The notes: generated by a model not told the origin, from the letters alone. A stretch of 64,000 nucleotides of DNA from CAWKDG01 sp963848355 (GCA_963848355.1 CAWKDG010000012.1:2186779-2250778); one strand, 5' to 3'. Positions 1-8,193 are shown, numbered from the stretch's first letter. Program-made: numbers and translations.

Positions 1-2
1 CC

Positions 3-887
3 GGAGCCGGGGCCGATCCCACCCTCATCCGGACGACGGCCGTGCGCGACGGCGAGGAGTGGGTGATCAACGGCCACAAGTGGTTCACCTCCAACGGGAG
101 CGTGGCCGACTTCCTCATCGTCATGTGCGTGACCAACCCGGATGTCCATCCCTACCAGGGGTGCTCGATGATCGTCGTCCCGACCGGCGTGCCCGGGGTC
201 GACGTCGTGCGCGACGTCCCCACCATGGAGGACCCGACCCCTCATTTCGGGAAGATCGGCGCCCACTCCGAGATCGTCTACCGCGACGTCCGCGTCCCGG
301 TCGACAACCTCGTCGGCCACGAGGGGGAGGGGTTCCGCCTGGCCCAGATGCGGCTGGGGCCGGGACGCATCCATCACTGCATGCGCTGGTTGGGCCAGTC
401 CCGGCGCGCCTTCGACATGCTCTGCGAGCGCGCCGTCTCGCGCTATCTCCACGGGTCGTTGCTGGCCGACAAGCAGATGGTCCAGTCCTGGGTGGCCGAC
501 TCGATGGCCGAGATGACCGCGGCGCGTCTCATGACGCTGCAGGCGGCGTGGAAGATGGACCGCGACGGACCGGCCGCGGCGCGGGTCGAGATCGCCATGA
601 TCAAGTACTACGGCGCCGGAGTCCTCTACAATGTCATCGACCGGGCCATCCAGGCCCACGGCTCGCTCGGCTTCTCCACCGACCTGCCCTTGGAGCACAT
701 GTACCGCGCCGCGCACGCGGCGCGCATCTACGACGGCCCCGACGAGGTCCACAAGGTGACGGTGGCCCGTCAGGTGCTGAAGGGCTACGCCCCGGTCGAC
801 GTCCCCACCGAGCACGTCCCCACCCGACGGGCGGCGGCTCGGGAGAAGTTCGCCGAACTCCTCGTCGAGACCACGGCCGACGACTGA
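3..887 (+). CDS. acyl-CoA dehydrogenase, 5' truncated by window edge
   Basis: The reading frame is open from the first bases of the window to a TGA at 887, so only about 294 C-terminal residues are seen. The segment starts inside the FAD/substrate part (GAGADPTLIRTT, then INGHKWFTSNG, typical of the ACAD beta-domain). It ends with the C-terminal helical domain (AIQAHGSLGFSTDLPLEHMY and IYDGPDEVHKVTVAR). The YDGPDEVHK ending resembles the ACAD10/11-like branch. These flavoenzymes oxidise acyl-CoA to 2-enoyl-CoA and pass electrons to ETF. The gene converges on the P450 gene and lies near an enoyl-CoA hydratase, suggesting acyl-CoA catabolism. The substrate cannot be told from sequence. Confidence 0.93.
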   Translation, partial: GAGADPTLIRTTAVRDGEEWVINGHKWFTSNGSVADFLIVMCVTNPDVHPYQGCSMIVVPTGVPGVDVVRDVPTMEDPTPHFGKIGAHSEIVYRDVRVPVDNLVGHEGEGFRLAQMRLGPGRIHHCMRWLGQSRRAFDMLCERAVSRYLHGSLLADKQMVQSWVADSMAEMTAARLMTLQAAWKMDRDGPAAARVEIAMIKYYGAGVLYNVIDRAIQAHGSLGFSTDLPLEHMYRAAHAARIYDGPDEVHKVTVARQVLKGYAPVDVPTEHVPTRRAAAREKFAELLVETTADD

Positions 888-910
888 CACGTCTCAGGGT
901 GCACTGAAAC

Positions 911-2113
911 TCAGGCAGCGGCGAAGGCGAGCTGGGCCCGCCGCACGCCGGCGATCACCGACGACCCGGAGCGCTCGACGGCGCCGGCGATCTCGACGGC
1001 GCCGAAGCGATCGAGGAGCTCCTCGAGCACGATCCGCCCCTCCAGCCGGGCCAGGGCCGCGCCCAGGCAGAAATGGGGACCGTTGCCGAAGGCGATGTGC
1101 GGGTTGGGGTGGCGGGCGACGTCGAAGGCGCCGCTCGTCGGCCCGAAGACGTCCTCGTCGCGGTTGGCCGAGGCGTAGACCATGAGGACGGGCTCGCCCT
1201 CGGCGATGGGGACGCCGGACAGCTCGGTGTCGCGGGTGGCCGTCCGCATGAACGAGACCACCGGGGTCGTCCAGCGCAGCATCTCCTCGACGGCGCCGGC
1301 GACGAGGGCCCGGTCGCCGGCCATCCGCTCCCACTGGCCCGGCGTCTCGGCGAAAGCCACGAGACCGCCCGAGATCAGGTTCCGCGTCGTCTCGTTCCCG
1401 GCCACGAGGAGCTGGACGAGGAACATGGCCAGCTCGGCGTCGGAGAGCCGGTCCCCGTCGATCTCGGCCCGGGCCAGCTCGGTGAGGACGTCGTGGCGCG
1501 GACGGGCCCGCCGCTCTTCGGTCAGGTCGACGAGGAAGGTGATCATCTCGCCCTGGAGCCGGTTGCGGCGCTCCTCGGGCCAGTCGGTGGCGCCGGGGAT
1601 CACGGCCTCGGACCACTCGTAGAAGCGCTCCCAGTCCTCCACCGGCAGGCCCATGATCTCGCTGATCACCTGCAGGGGCAGGGGGACCGACAGGTCCTGG
1701 ACGACGTCGACGGGCGCCCCGGCGTCGAGGCGGGCGACGAGGTCACGGGCGCGGGCGCGGATGGCCGGTTCGAGGGCCCGGACGACCGACGGCTTGAAGC
1801 CCGGTTGCACGAGGCGGCGGTAGCGCGTGTGGGCCGGGGGATCGGTGTGCATCATCGTCGGCGGCGACTCGTAGGTGACACCGATCTCGTCGACCAGGAT
1901 CCCCCGGCGGGCGCAGAACGTCTCGTGGTCGAAGCCGATAGCACTCACGTCGGCGTGGGTGGTGACGGCCCAGAAGCGGCGTTCCTCGTTCCACGCCACC
2001 GGGGCCTCGGCCCGCAGACGGGTGAAGAGCGGGTGCGGATCGGTGGCGTAGAGCCCGGCCTCGACCACGCCGGCGGCCAGCTCCGTCCCCGGGCGGCGGC
2101 GAGCGGTCTCCAT
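911..2113 (-). CDS. cytochrome P450
   Basis: A complete soluble bacterial P450 of 400 residues when started at the ATG at 2113. Three family hallmarks are present in order: the I-helix oxygen-activation motif AGNETT near residue 240, the K-helix ExxR (EMLR) near 278, and the heme loop FGNGPHFCLG near 342-351 whose Cys ligates heme iron. P450s insert one oxygen atom from O2 using ferredoxin/reductase electrons. No ferredoxin gene is adjacent. I prefer the ATG at 2113 over an ATG four codons upstream because a TATGGT box lies 7 bases before it, matching the leaderless pattern elsewhere in the window. Downstream of, and codirectional with, an enoyl-CoA hydratase; substrate unknown. Confidence 0.95.
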   Translation of the reverse strand: METARRRPGTELAAGVVEAGLYATDPHPLFTRLRAEAPVAWNEERRFWAVTTHADVSAIGFDHETFCARRGILVDEIGVTYESPPTMMHTDPPAHTRYRRLVQPGFKPSVVRALEPAIRARARDLVARLDAGAPVDVVQDLSVPLPLQVISEIMGLPVEDWERFYEWSEAVIPGATDWPEERRNRLQGEMITFLVDLTEERRARPRHDVLTELARAEIDGDRLSDAELAMFLVQLLVAGNETTRNLISGGLVAFAETPGQWERMAGDRALVAGAVEEMLRWTTPVVSFMRTATRDTELSGVPIAEGEPVLMVYASANRDEDVFGPTSGAFDVARHPNPHIAFGNGPHFCLGAALARLEGRIVLEELLDRFGAVEIAGAVERSGSSVIAGVRRAQLAFAAA

Positions 2114-2120
2114 CGGTTTC

Positions 2121-2126
2121 ACCATA
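2121..2126 (-). promoter_or_regulatory. leaderless-type promoter (-10) of P450 gene
   Basis: TATGGT on the minus strand, 7 bases before the ATG at 2113. It matches the TANNNT-N6-9-start pattern repeated through the window. Confidence 0.5.
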
Positions 2127-2154
2127 CGGGCAGTCTCACCATCCGGGCCTCGCC

Positions 2155-3006
2155 CTACGGGGACGACGGCCCCGGAGGCGGATCGCCGAAGTGCGGGACC
2201 CGGCGCTCGGTCAGGGCGGCCACGCCCTCGCCGAAGTCGGGGCCCGTCATCATGACGGCGAGGCGATCGGCGGCGTCCTCCACGGCGGTGGCGGCGTCAC
2301 GGTGCAGGTCGAGGTACATCTGGACCTTGGTGGCGGCCATCGACGCCGGGGAGACCCCCGTGGCCAGCGTGCGGGCGTAGGTGTAGGTGGCGGCCAGGAG
2401 ATCCTCCGGCTCCTCCACGGCGTTCACGAGCCCGAGGGCGGCCGCCTCTTCGGCCAGGACGACCCGGCTCGACAGCAGCAGGTCGGCCGCCCGGGTGAGC
2501 CCGATGAGGCGGGGTAAGAGCCACGACAGGCCGTACTCGGCCGGCAGGCCGAGGCGGCCGTGGGCGGTGGTGAGCTTGGCCCCCGAGGCGGCGAAGCGCA
2601 GGTCGCAGTAGCAGGCGAGGGCAAAGCCGACCCCGGCGGCCGGTCCGTTGACCGCCGCGATGACCGGTTTCGGGATCCCGAAGTGGTAGGCGAAGTCGGC
2701 GTCGAACTCGGGACGGACCCCGTACCCGGGCCGGGCCAGGTCGGGCCCGGTGCCGGCGTCGTAGCCGCCCCGTTCGACGTGGCCCTCGAGGGCACGGGTG
2801 TCGGCGCCGGCACAGAACCCCCGCCCCGCCCCCGTGACGACGATGACGCGGACGGCGGGATCGCCCGCCGCGCACGCCAGGAGGGCCCGGTACTCGGTGT
2901 GCATCCGCCCCGTCCAGGCGTTCAAGCGCTCGGGGCGGACGAGGGTGATGGTGGCCACGGCGTCGGCCACCTCGTAGCGGGTGACCTTGAGGGCGTCGAG
3001 TTCCAC
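2155..3006 (-). CDS. enoyl-CoA hydratase/isomerase family protein
   Basis: A 283-residue crotonase-fold protein. The oxyanion-hole segment GRGFCAGADTRALEG lies near residues 61-75, and NGPAAGVGFALACYCDLRFA near 120-139 forms the second half of the CoA pocket. LPAEYGLSWLLPRLIG carries a Glu at the position of the second catalytic acid of hydratases. The first catalytic Glu of classical hydratases (in GGCELA) is replaced by Ala (GFALA), so simple hydration is not assured; an isomerase or other crotonase reaction is possible. The GTG start has an AGGAAGG ribosome site 5 bases upstream. It precedes the P450 on the same strand. Confidence 0.9.
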   Translation of the reverse strand: MELDALKVTRYEVADAVATITLVRPERLNAWTGRMHTEYRALLACAAGDPAVRVIVVTGAGRGFCAGADTRALEGHVERGGYDAGTGPDLARPGYGVRPEFDADFAYHFGIPKPVIAAVNGPAAGVGFALACYCDLRFAASGAKLTTAHGRLGLPAEYGLSWLLPRLIGLTRAADLLLSSRVVLAEEAAALGLVNAVEEPEDLLAATYTYARTLATGVSPASMAATKVQMYLDLHRDAATAVEDAADRLAVMMTGPDFGEGVAALTERRVPHFGDPPPGPSSP

Positions 3007-3103
3007 GCACCCTTCCTACTCCCCGTCGCGGTGCCCCGTTCCGGCTCGCCATTGTGGGGGTGTTGTGCCCGGGGGGCTCAAGTCCGGGGGCCCGATGCCG
3101 ATC

Positions 3104-3186
3104 GTCTACTCGGACAGCCTCTGTCCCAAACCCCAGACTCCATAATCCCCAGAGTCCGAGCAGCCCCCACCCCTGGGTGGGGGCTT
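3104..3186 (+). other. structured intergenic element, possible small RNA
   Basis: Between two divergent genes lies a stretch with nested pairing. CTCGGA (about 3109-3114) pairs with TCCGAG (about 3155-3160), and CTCTG pairs with CAGAG inside it. A perfect 9-bp hairpin follows at once. No reading frame here looks coding. It could be an independent small RNA or a leader. I cannot match it to a named RNA family. Confidence 0.3.
3163..3184 (+). terminator. strong GC hairpin, terminator-like
   Basis: GCCCCCACC-CCTG-GGTGGGGGC forms a perfect 9-bp stem with a 4-base loop, followed on the plus strand by CTTCTCG, a weak T-tract. It sits upstream of both flanking genes, so it does not end either of them. 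It would end a short plus-strand transcript from the preceding structured element or act as an insulator. Confidence 0.4.
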
Positions 3187-3201
3187 CTCGCGTCTGTGGC
3201 T

Positions 3202-3207
3202 TAGGCT
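3202..3207 (+). promoter_or_regulatory. leaderless-type promoter of GNAT gene
   Basis: TAGGCT followed by 8 bases and a GTG at 3216. No ribosome-binding site lies between. Confidence 0.5.
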
Positions 3208-3215
3208 CGCCGGCG

Positions 3216-3848
3216 GTGGAGGCGCACCCTGGGGACCCGGCTCCGAGGACACCGGTGGTGGTGACGGCCACCGGCGCCGATCTCCCCGCCCTGACCGAGG
3301 CCCTGGCCGACGCCTTCTGGGACGACCCCGTGATGTCGTGGATCCTGCGCGACGAGGACAGCCGGGCGCGTCGCCTGGCCCGGCTCTTCAGCGTCCAGCT
3401 CCGGGCCCACTATCTCCGGCTCGCCACCGTCTGGACCACGTCCGACCGGGCCGGCGGCGCCCTGTGGGCCCCCCCGGGTCACGCCATCATCCCGCCCACC
3501 ACCATTCTCCGGTACCTCCCCGACATGTTCCGGGCCCTCGGCCGCCACTCGATCCGGGCCGTGCGGACCCTCGATCACGTCGAGCGTCTGCACCCGAAGG
3601 AGCCGCACTGGTATCTCGGGGTGCTCGGGACGCGCACGGCCGCCCAGGGCCGGGGGATCGGTTCGGCGCTGCTCGCCCCCGTCCTCGACCGGTGCGACTC
3701 GGAAGGGGTCCCGGCGTACCTCGAGTCCTCGAAGCACGCCAACATCGCCTTCTACGGTCGGCACGGCTTCGAGGTGACGGGGGAGATCCCCCTGCCCTTC
3801 GGCGGCCCCACGGTGTGGCCCATGTGGAGGAACCCCCGGGCGCGTTGA
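3216..3848 (+). CDS. GNAT family N-acetyltransferase
   Basis: About 210 residues. Acetyl-CoA-binding motif A is visible as LGVLGTRTAAQGRGIGSALL, with QGRGIGS at residues 144-150, followed by the C-terminal NIAFYGRHGFEV segment typical of GNAT motif B. These enzymes move an acetyl group from acetyl-CoA to an amine; the acceptor is not predictable. The N-terminal 90 residues (PVMSWILRDE, GGALWAPPG) resemble a common actinobacterial GNAT type. The frame is open further upstream, but I start at GTG 3216 because of the TAGGCT box 8 bases before it. An MpaB-like oxygenase gene follows 13 bases after the stop, so the two may be cotranscribed. Confidence 0.85.
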   Translation: MEAHPGDPAPRTPVVVTATGADLPALTEALADAFWDDPVMSWILRDEDSRARRLARLFSVQLRAHYLRLATVWTTSDRAGGALWAPPGHAIIPPTTILRYLPDMFRALGRHSIRAVRTLDHVERLHPKEPHWYLGVLGTRTAAQGRGIGSALLAPVLDRCDSEGVPAYLESSKHANIAFYGRHGFEVTGEIPLPFGGPTVWPMWRNPRAR

Positions 3849-3861
3849 GGACGGTGCCGAC

Positions 3862-4758
3862 ATGACCTCGAGCGCTTCACCGGGGTCAGCCGGTCACCCG
3901 TCGCTCGGGAGCCTCGACCCGATGGCGGTGACCCCCCTCGGGCGCGACAGCATGCTGCGGCGGGTGGTGGCCGAGCCCGTCACCGCCCTCATGATCCAGC
4001 GCGCGCTGGTGATGGACGTGGCCCACCCCAAGGTGGCCGCCGGCGTGGAGGACCACAGCCAGTTCCGCAGCCGACCCTGGCGGCGCGCCTGGGTCACCGT
4101 CGACACCGGCCTCCGCCTGGTCTTCGGACCCACCCCGACGGCGCGCGCGGCGGCGCGTCAGATCTACGCCACCCACGATCACATCAACGGGACCGTGGCC
4201 GGCGGCGCTGACACCTACACCGCCCACGACACGGCGCTGCTGCTGTGGGTCTGGGCCACGCTGGTCGATTCGGCCGCCGTGGCCTACGAGCGTTGGGTGC
4301 GGCCGCTGTCGGGGGCCGACGGCGACGCCTACTACGCCGACATGGTGGCATTCGCCCGCTTCCTCGGCATCCCGGCCGAGATCCTCCCGGCCGACCGACC
4401 GGCGTTCGCCGACTATCTCGGGGCCATGATGGACAGCGGCCTGCTCGGCGTCGGCGAGACGGGCCGCACCCTGGCCCGGCACATCCTGTGGTTCGAGCAC
4501 CGCAGCGTCCCGGCGCCGGTCGTGCGCGTCGGTCGCGTCCTGGCTGTCACCACCCTCGACCGGCGCCTCCGCGACAGTCTCGGTCTCCGACTCGATGCCG
4601 ACGACGAACGCTTCGGGAGACGCCTCGACGAGATCCTGCGCACGCACTACCGCCGTCTCCCGCGGGCGCGCGCCGGGCTCCCGATGCTGTACGTCCTCCT
4701 GCGCCGACCGACGATCGGCCTGGTCCCCCGCACCCGCTCATTGCTCCATCGCCGGTGA
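3862..4758 (+). CDS. oxygenase MpaB family protein (DUF2236)
   Basis: A 298-residue protein with the layout of the MpaB/Lcp (latex-clearing, DUF2236) heme oxygenase-like family. There is an early RVVAEPVTALMIQRAL helix, an HDHINGTV segment near residue 110, the DTALLLWVWATLVDSA helix near 125-140, and LARHILWF followed by a basic helical C-terminus. Family members bind heme b through a His in this helical core and cleave or oxidise diverse substrates. No signal peptide is visible, so it is probably cytoplasmic. Its 3' end overlaps the convergent membrane-protein gene by about 20 bases. Function beyond family level is not assigned. Confidence 0.8.
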   Translation: MTSSASPGSAGHPSLGSLDPMAVTPLGRDSMLRRVVAEPVTALMIQRALVMDVAHPKVAAGVEDHSQFRSRPWRRAWVTVDTGLRLVFGPTPTARAAARQIYATHDHINGTVAGGADTYTAHDTALLLWVWATLVDSAAVAYERWVRPLSGADGDAYYADMVAFARFLGIPAEILPADRPAFADYLGAMMDSGLLGVGETGRTLARHILWFEHRSVPAPVVRVGRVLAVTTLDRRLRDSLGLRLDADDERFGRRLDEILRTHYRRLPRARAGLPMLYVLLRRPTIGLVPRTRSLLHRR

Positions 4759-6108
4759 TCTGACAGGGTCGCGGCCCGCTCCAGGGGGCCGGCGCCGCCG
4801 GGGAATGACCGTGAGCACGCCGACGGTGGCGGCGATGAGGACGCAGAGGTGTACCTCGGCCAGACCCTCCACCGTGTGCCGCGCCACTTCCTCGCCGTCG
4901 CCGTTCCAGGCGACGAGGATGGTGACGACCCCCACGAGGCCGAGCACGATGACCGCCCGCCAGCTGTTCTCGCGCCACGCGCCGGTGACGGCGGCGGCAC
5001 CGACGGCCACCACCGTCATGGGCAGCATCCACCACCACGCCGGCCAGAGCAGGTCGGACAGGGGTGAATCGACGCGCGTCGGGGCCGCGTAGAAGGTGAG
5101 ACTGCCGTTGGCGAAGTTGAAGGCGCGCTCGGGGCGGGCGAGGGGCTCGGTGACGACGAACAGGGGATGGGTGACGAGCCACAGCAGATAAGCGGACTCT
5201 CCCTTGGTCACCATCCAGTGCTCGAGGGAGGTGAACCGGGGTCCGACGAGCTGCTCGGACCCCACCACGGTGGCGGCGCCGGGGCTCGGGGGGGCGGTGC
5301 GGGCGGCCACGGTGTCGATCCACCGGGCATCGGGCATGCCGTGGGCGGCGAACCAGGCGACGCGCCGGGGGAAGGGAAAGACACGGACGTACAGGACGTG
5401 CTCCAGGTTCTGCTCCGATCGACCGGTGTGGACGACGTCCCACCCCGTTGCTCCGGCGGCGGCCAGCAGGCTCAGGGCGAGGACGCCCATCCGCCGCGGG
5501 AAACGGCGCCGGCGGACGGCGCCGACGAGAGCGGCGGCGCCGGTGGCGAGGCCGAGCATGGCCACCGTCCACACCTGGGTGTCGCGGGTGGCGGCGAAGG
5601 CCAGGGCGGTGAGGGCCACGGCGGCCACCCGTGGCCAGGTGAGCCGGCGCGCCGCCCAGATGACGGCGGCCACGAGAAGGGCGAGGAGGCTGAGCGACAG
5701 CGACTCGGAGAGCACGGAGCGGTTCCACAGGACGATCGGTGTCGACGTGGCGAAGGCCAGGACGGTCCAGACGGCGATGAGGCGCCGCCACCCCGGGGAG
5801 ACCATCCGCCCGACGGTGAAGGCGAGAAACCCCCAGGCGGCCACGGCGATCAGCGACTGCAGATCGGTGAAGGCGTAGCTCGAGTTCACCATCTTGAGGA
5901 GCAAGGGAACGACGGGCGGGCGCTGGCCGGCCCAGAAGCCCGTGCTCAGCAGGGGGTGCCCGGCGACGATGGCGTAGGACGTCGTGTCCGTCCAGATGAG
6001 CGGGGGGCCGGTGCCCTGCCAGAGGACGTAGCCGGCGAAACCGATCCAGCCGGCCCCCGCCGCCACCGGTGCAGCGAGGTCCCGACGGTCAGCGAAGGCG
6101 AGCCCCAC
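4738..6108 (-). CDS. polytopic membrane protein, GT-C glycosyltransferase-like
   Basis: A 456-residue protein with about ten hydrophobic segments. Between the first and second, WTDTTSYAIVAGHPLLST resembles the acidic first external loop of GT-C enzymes (ArnT/PMT-like), which use polyprenyl-phosphate sugars. SVLSESLSLSLLAL and the distal WW-rich helix fit the same group. A large extracytoplasmic loop of about 110 residues follows the HTGRSEQNLEH segment. The start at GTG 6108 is uncertain because no ribosome site or TANNNT box is evident. It could also be an uncharacterised integral membrane protein without transferase activity. It overlaps the MpaB-like gene tail-to-tail. Confidence 0.6.
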   Translation of the reverse strand: MGLAFADRRDLAAPVAAGAGWIGFAGYVLWQGTGPPLIWTDTTSYAIVAGHPLLSTGFWAGQRPPVVPLLLKMVNSSYAFTDLQSLIAVAAWGFLAFTVGRMVSPGWRRLIAVWTVLAFATSTPIVLWNRSVLSESLSLSLLALLVAAVIWAARRLTWPRVAAVALTALAFAATRDTQVWTVAMLGLATGAAALVGAVRRRRFPRRMGVLALSLLAAAGATGWDVVHTGRSEQNLEHVLYVRVFPFPRRVAWFAAHGMPDARWIDTVAARTAPPSPGAATVVGSEQLVGPRFTSLEHWMVTKGESAYLLWLVTHPLFVVTEPLARPERAFNFANGSLTFYAAPTRVDSPLSDLLWPAWWWMLPMTVVAVGAAAVTGAWRENSWRAVIVLGLVGVVTILVAWNGDGEEVARHTVEGLAEVHLCVLIAATVGVLTVIPRRRRPPGAGRDPVRSPAMEQ

Positions 6109-6156
6109 CCGTGTCCCCGTGACCCACCACGGAGGACGAGGCTACGGCAGCGGCTG

Positions 6157-7017
6157 TTAGTGCAGCCTCCATACGTCGGAGAAGACGTATCCCGAGTTCT
6201 TCAGGGGCGAGACCTCGGCCAGGGCCTGCGCCGGGCCGGCCTTCCTCTCGATGCCCGAGTCCTCCCAGTATCCGTCGGAGATCGGACCCGAGCTCTGGGC
6301 GTTGGCCGCCGTTGCCTCGGTGAACAGGATCTTCGTGTAGTTGGCCAGCGGGAAATAGGTGTGGGTGCCGAAGTGCGACGGTGACTCGGCGATCCATTCC
6401 GCCGACGTGCGGCCGCAGGCGAAGCCGGTGGGGCAGGACTCCACCTCGGTCTCGCTGTTGGCGTGACCCGTCGTCAGGTCGGTGACGGTGATGAGGAACT
6501 GATCGGTGGTGGCCGAGTAGACGACGTCGGCGTAGATCTGGTCGCCGGCGCTGATGGAGAACATCGGCTGGACGGCATCGGACGGGAACATCTCGTAGAA
6601 GGCGCTGTAGTGGGGGACCCCGTTCACGCACTGGGCCGACGACCCCCCCTGCTCGACCGACTGGTCGACGGCGGGCTCAGTGGAGGGCCACCCGTCGAAC
6701 CCGACCCAGAACAGCGTCCAGGCATCGGCCTTCGGGCAGGTGACGGCGGGCTCGGTCCACTCGGCACTGACCTGGGTGAAGGCGCCGTTGTCGCCGTATT
6801 CGGGGTAGGCGACATAGCCCGACCAGTTGGGCGAGGTGATCACGCCGGGCGCCACCTGGCCGGCGCGGGCGGCGCGGCCGACGGCGGTCTTCCGGTCGGC
6901 GTGGGCGCGGCCCGGCGCGGCGCCGGCCGTGAGGGGTCTCGCCACCACGACGACGACGGCGGTGAGGAGAATGGCGACGCAGAGAACGACGGTGGGGCCC
7001 CAACCCCGTTCCGTCAT
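6157..7017 (-). CDS. secreted G1-type (eqolisin-like) peptidase
   Basis: About 286 residues from ATG 7017; in-frame ATG/GTG codons up to 7059 are alternatives. An N-terminal hydrophobic segment (VVLCVAILLTAVVVVVA) followed by a small-residue stretch gives a signal peptide. The mature part starts NWSGYVAYPEYGDNGAF and continues with SAEWTEPAV, FWVGFDGW, VEQGGSS, YSAFYEMFP and AEWIAESP. These are the signature blocks of the G1 family, whose catalytic dyad is Gln (VEQGG) and Glu (WIAE). Founders are fungal acid endopeptidases; actinobacterial homologues exist. Likely an extracellular, possibly acid-active endopeptidase. Activity is inferred from motifs. Confidence 0.85.
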   Translation of the reverse strand: MTERGWGPTVVLCVAILLTAVVVVVARPLTAGAAPGRAHADRKTAVGRAARAGQVAPGVITSPNWSGYVAYPEYGDNGAFTQVSAEWTEPAVTCPKADAWTLFWVGFDGWPSTEPAVDQSVEQGGSSAQCVNGVPHYSAFYEMFPSDAVQPMFSISAGDQIYADVVYSATTDQFLITVTDLTTGHANSETEVESCPTGFACGRTSAEWIAESPSHFGTHTYFPLANYTKILFTEATAANAQSSGPISDGYWEDSGIERKAGPAQALAEVSPLKNSGYVFSDVWRLH

Positions 7018-7198
7018 CGGTGTGCTGTCGCCTCGTGTCGTCATCGTCTCGAACCACACGTGGCGTTCTGCTCCCCCGGAGAGTGGATGTTCCGTGCCTG
7101 GCGACAGACCGGACCCTGCCCAACACAGACTGCGGGAGCGGCGCCAATGCCTCCCCTCCGCCCGGTCAACACTCGGCCAAATCAGGCACGGCGGCGTC

Positions 7199-7204
7199 TA
7201 CCGT
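7199..7204 (+). promoter_or_regulatory. leaderless-type promoter of methyltransferase gene
   Basis: TACCGT, 6 bases before ATG 7211. The box and spacer (TACCGT GGGTCG ATG) are nearly identical to those of the esterase gene at 19843. Confidence 0.55.
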
Positions 7205-7210
7205 GGGTCG

Positions 7211-7921
7211 ATGGCGGCCCGGAGCGAATGGGAGGAGGAAGCGGGCAACTGGATCCGGTGGGCCCGGACCGAGGGCCACGACGCCTACTGGTCCTACCGT
7301 CGCCCCTTCCTGGAGGCGATCGTCCCGCCGCCCGGCATCAGGACCGTCGAGGTGGGCTGCGGGGAGGGTCGGGTCACGCGCGACCTGCGTGACCGCGGCC
7401 ATCGGACCGTGGCCCTCGACCTGTCACCGACGCTGCTCGGGCACGCCCGGCAGTCTGATCCCGGCGGGTCCTATCTGCGGGCCGACGCCGCCGCCCTGCC
7501 CCTGGCCGCCGCCAGCTGCGACCTCGTCGTCGCCTACAACTCGCTCATGGACATCGACGCCATGGAGGCGGCGGTGGCCGAAGCGTCGCGCATCCTCGTG
7601 AGCGGCGGGCGTTTCTGTCTCTGCGTCACCCATCCGATGGCCAACACCGGTCACTTCGACGGTCCCGCACCGGACGCCCCCTTCGTGGCCACGGGCACCT
7701 ACTTCGGCCGCCGGCGTTTCGAAGCCGTCGAGGCGCGCGCCGGCCTCACCATGACGTTCCGCGGCTGGAGTTACGCCCTCGAGGACTACTCCCGGGCGCT
7801 CGAGCGGGCCGGCCTCGTGATCGAGTGCATCCGCGAGCCGGTACCCGAGGCGCCGACGCCGCCGCTCGAGCGCTGGCGGCGCGTGCCGATGTTCCTCCAC
7901 ATCAGAGCGGTGAAGCCGTGA
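7211..7921 (+). CDS. class I SAM-dependent methyltransferase
   Basis: A 236-residue protein of the UbiE/MT11 type. SAM motif I is VEVGCGEGRVTR near residue 43, the acidic residue after beta-2 is in VALDLSP, and motif IV is CDLVVAYNSLMDI. The late segment RILVSGGRFCLCVTHP is typical of the family. The enzyme transfers a methyl group from S-adenosylmethionine; the acceptor is unknown. The ATG at 7211 is chosen because it lies 6 bases after a TACCGT box. The gene ends 270 bases before the cobalamin-regulated cluster and is not part of it, since the riboswitch lies between them. Confidence 0.9.
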   Translation: MAARSEWEEEAGNWIRWARTEGHDAYWSYRRPFLEAIVPPPGIRTVEVGCGEGRVTRDLRDRGHRTVALDLSPTLLGHARQSDPGGSYLRADAAALPLAAASCDLVVAYNSLMDIDAMEAAVAEASRILVSGGRFCLCVTHPMANTGHFDGPAPDAPFVATGTYFGRRRFEAVEARAGLTMTFRGWSYALEDYSRALERAGLVIECIREPVPEAPTPPLERWRRVPMFLHIRAVKP

Positions 7922-7969
7922 GTCGCCCCCTGACCACCGAATCGGTGGCACCGACGGCGACGACGTGGG

Positions 7970-7975
7970 TAAGGT
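7970..7975 (+). promoter_or_regulatory. candidate -10 of the cobalamin-regulated operon
   Basis: TAAGGT placed so that transcription would begin about 7982, just ahead of the riboswitch core. No clear -35 is seen. Confidence 0.35.
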
Positions 7976-7981
7976 GTCGCC

Positions 7982-8110
7982 GGCGGCGCAAAATCGTCGC
8001 CCGCTGTCGATCAGGGGAAGTCCGGTCAAAGTCCGGCGCTGGCCCGCAACCGTAGACGGGGACACTGTCCTCGTAAGCCGGGATACCTGCCGATGGTGGC
8101 TCCTAATCAA
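7982..8110 (+). promoter_or_regulatory. cobalamin riboswitch (AdoCbl class)
   Basis: The B12-box order is visible: GGGGAAGTCCGGTCAAAGTC, then CCGGCGCTGGCCCGCAACCG, and the distal GTAAGCCGGGATACCTGCC. These match the conserved core AGGGAA..GGTG..AA.TCCG..GC.G.CCCGC..CTGT and the AGCC.GGA.ACCTGCC element of the family. When adenosylcobalamin binds, such elements shut off downstream genes. Here they lie before two secreted proteins and an ECF transporter, which supports a B12-uptake role. The expression platform appears to be translational (see the adjacent hairpin). Confidence 0.92.
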
Positions 8111-8143
8111 CCGTCGAGAGGCACGGTGACTGGGACCCGTCTG

Positions 8144-8193
8144 GGCGCCAGTTTGCGCCTCCCGGGCCTCCGGTACCCGGGAGAGGAAGCATC
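8144..8193 (+). promoter_or_regulatory. ribosome-site hairpins, riboswitch expression platform
   Basis: Two adjacent hairpins lie just before the ATG at 8194. GGCGC/GCGCC spans 8144-8159. A perfect 8-bp CTCCCGGG/CCCGGGAG (8159-8166 with 8176-8183) has a right arm containing the first half of the GGGAGAGGA ribosome site. Folding the second hairpin would hide the site, so control is probably at translation initiation. There is no U-tract to suggest termination. Confidence 0.6.

Noticed and set aside
3163..3184. Terminator of the enoyl-CoA hydratase or GNAT gene
   Set aside because: It lies upstream of both, so it cannot end either transcript.
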